A stretch of DNA of 64,000 bases, taken from the NCBI GenBank assembly GCA_041558415.1, contig JBFFEY010000009.1, positions 1-64,000 on the forward strand, given 5' to 3'. Every line of letters begins with the position of its first letter. Position 1 is the stretch's first letter. Both the position numbers and the translations under genes were made by a program. The stretch is from SG8-39 sp041558415. GTDB lineage: Bacteria; Pseudomonadota; Gammaproteobacteria; Burkholderiales; SG8-39. The notes under the pieces were generated by a model, which was given only the letters and a program-made list of their open reading frames with translations, was not told the DNA's origin and did not search any database. Of this stretch, positions 63,111 through 64,000 are shown piece by piece.

Positions 63111-64000
63111 ATGGCACAGATCACCGACCGCATCGACAACGTCACCCGCATCCCGGCGGACTTTCTCAAGGCCCGTCTGCAGGCGCCGAAGAGCGTCAAG
63201 ATCGAAATCTCGCCGCGCTGCAACTACCGCTGCGGATTCTGCGCGCTGCGTTCGCGCGAAGTGCAGCCCAAGTGGGACATGGATTTCGCGCTGTTCAAGC
63301 GCATCACGCGCGAGATGCGCGAGGCCGGCGTCGAGGAAATCGGCGTGTTCTACCTCGGCGAGTCGTTCATGAATCCGCGCCTGCTGGTCGACTGCATTGC
63401 GTATCTCAAGCGCGAGATCGCGATGCCCTACGTGTTTCTCACCTCGAACGCGTCGATGGCCTTTCCGGAAGCGGTGGAAGCCTGCATGCAGGCGGGGCTC
63501 GACTCGCTCAAGTGGTCGGTGAACGCCTGTGACGAGGCGCAGTTCGAGGACGTCATGGGGGTCTCGGGAAAGCTGTTCCACCGCGCCCTCGACAACATCG
63601 CCGCCGCCTGGGACACGCGCCAGCGCGGTGGCTACGCCACGGGGCTGTATGCGTCGTCGATCCGCTACGACGGCGCGCAGCAGCAGCGCATGGAGCAGCT
63701 GCTAAACGCGCGCGTGCGGCCCTACGTCGACCAGCACTACTGGCTGCCGCTCTACTCGATGGGGGCCTTCGCCACGCAGCGCGAAGAGGAGCTCGGCTAC
63801 CGTCCCACCGCCGGCAACCAGGGGCGGCTCGGTGCGCTGCGCGAACCGCTGCCCTGCTGGTCGGCCTTCACCGAGGGCCACGTCACCGCCGAGGGCAAGC
63901 TGTCGGCCTGCTGCTTCGACGCGACCGCGAACTGGACCATGGGCGATCTCACCCAGACCCCGTTCATGGATGCCTGGAACTCGGCCGCCTTCGTCGCGCT
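63111..64000 (+). CDS. Radical SAM/SPASM protein, cut by the window end
   Basis: At least 296 residues from an ATG with a GGAGG ribosome site. The radical SAM cluster motif is CNYRCGFC (near residue 37-44), followed by GVEEIGVFYLGESFMNPRLL and VFLTSNASMAFPEAVEA. A SPASM-type region (PCWSAFTEGHVTAEGKLSACC near 248-268) can hold auxiliary clusters. SPASM proteins modify peptides or act in cofactor and sugar chemistry; no precursor peptide is seen upstream. Substrate unknown. Confidence 0.9.
   Translation, partial: MAQITDRIDNVTRIPADFLKARLQAPKSVKIEISPRCNYRCGFCALRSREVQPKWDMDFALFKRITREMREAGVEEIGVFYLGESFMNPRLLVDCIAYLKREIAMPYVFLTSNASMAFPEAVEACMQAGLDSLKWSVNACDEAQFEDVMGVSGKLFHRALDNIAAAWDTRQRGGYATGLYASSIRYDGAQQQRMEQLLNARVRPYVDQHYWLPLYSMGAFATQREEELGYRPTAGNQGRLGALREPLPCWSAFTEGHVTAEGKLSACCFDATANWTMGDLTQTPFMDAWNSAAFVA

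Overview
The window looks like a piece of chromosome from a GC-rich betaproteobacterium that oxidises reduced sulfur. The evidence is a macromolecular-synthesis block (rpsU, yqeY, dnaG, rpoD) in which RpoD carries a long Lys/Ala-rich N-terminus of the kind seen in some Betaproteobacteria, a purC-purE-purK-tsaC block, and a nearly complete oxidative-type dsr operon. The taxonomic call is an inference from gene content and order. No rRNA gene is present.

Layout. 1-1.9 kb: start of a type IV pilin, a CAU-anticodon tRNA, a response regulator and a DsbA-fold isomerase. 1.9-7.2 kb: rpoD, dnaG, yqeY and rpsU, all on the minus strand. 7.3-12.5 kb: housekeeping genes (tsaD, plsY, folB, ybaK, xerD), a malate/sulfolactate-type dehydrogenase and a dienelactone hydrolase. 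12.5-22.1 kb: a tightly packed 12-gene minus-strand unit that combines SuyA/SuyB-like sulfo-lyase subunits, a large ThDP enzyme, an SDH/FRD-like complex, a two-subunit class I fumarase-type hydratase interrupted by a chalcone-isomerase-like gene, and ComD/ComE-like sulfopyruvate decarboxylase subunits. 22.4-25.4 kb: a TrpD2-like protein and a Rieske protein, divergent from a ferredoxin reductase with an HTH-like N-terminus.

25.4-40.0 kb: the dsr operon on the minus strand, in the order dsrA-B-E-F-H-C-M-K-L-J-O-P-N, a dsrC-like gene, dsrR, then a soluble NarX-type sensor kinase and its NarL-type regulator. 40.3-44.5 kb: divergent TauD-like, TPR-like and Cas6/Cmx6-like genes in overlapping order, a conserved small protein, a cysteine-less DsrC paralogue and an orphan ParA. 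44.5-46.4 kb: a gene-poor stretch with an AtzH-like secreted protein and a glycosyltransferase remnant. 46.4-53.3 kb: accessory genes, including an adenylate cyclase, two Fe(II)/2-oxoglutarate oxygenases, a tandem TusA protein and a fourth DsrC-family protein. 53.3-58 kb: tsaC, purK, purE, purC and class I aldolase. 58.3-63 kb: a GldA/F/G-type ABC system with a DUF4340 protein. The window ends inside a radical SAM/SPASM gene that lies downstream of a perfect FNR-type dyad.

How it fits together. The dsr proteins would take sulfane sulfur, handed over by TusA/DsrE/DsrC-type carriers, to sulfite in the cytoplasm and pass electrons through DsrMKJOP and DsrL. The 12-gene unit next to it reads naturally as a pathway for C3 sulfonates that copies the succinate-fumarate-malate-oxaloacetate sequence with a sulfonate in place of one carboxylate and ends in sulfite release. 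That reading is a hypothesis and is the main lead of this window. The TauD-Cas6-like operon facing dsr, and the four DsrC-family paralogues, are the next best leads.
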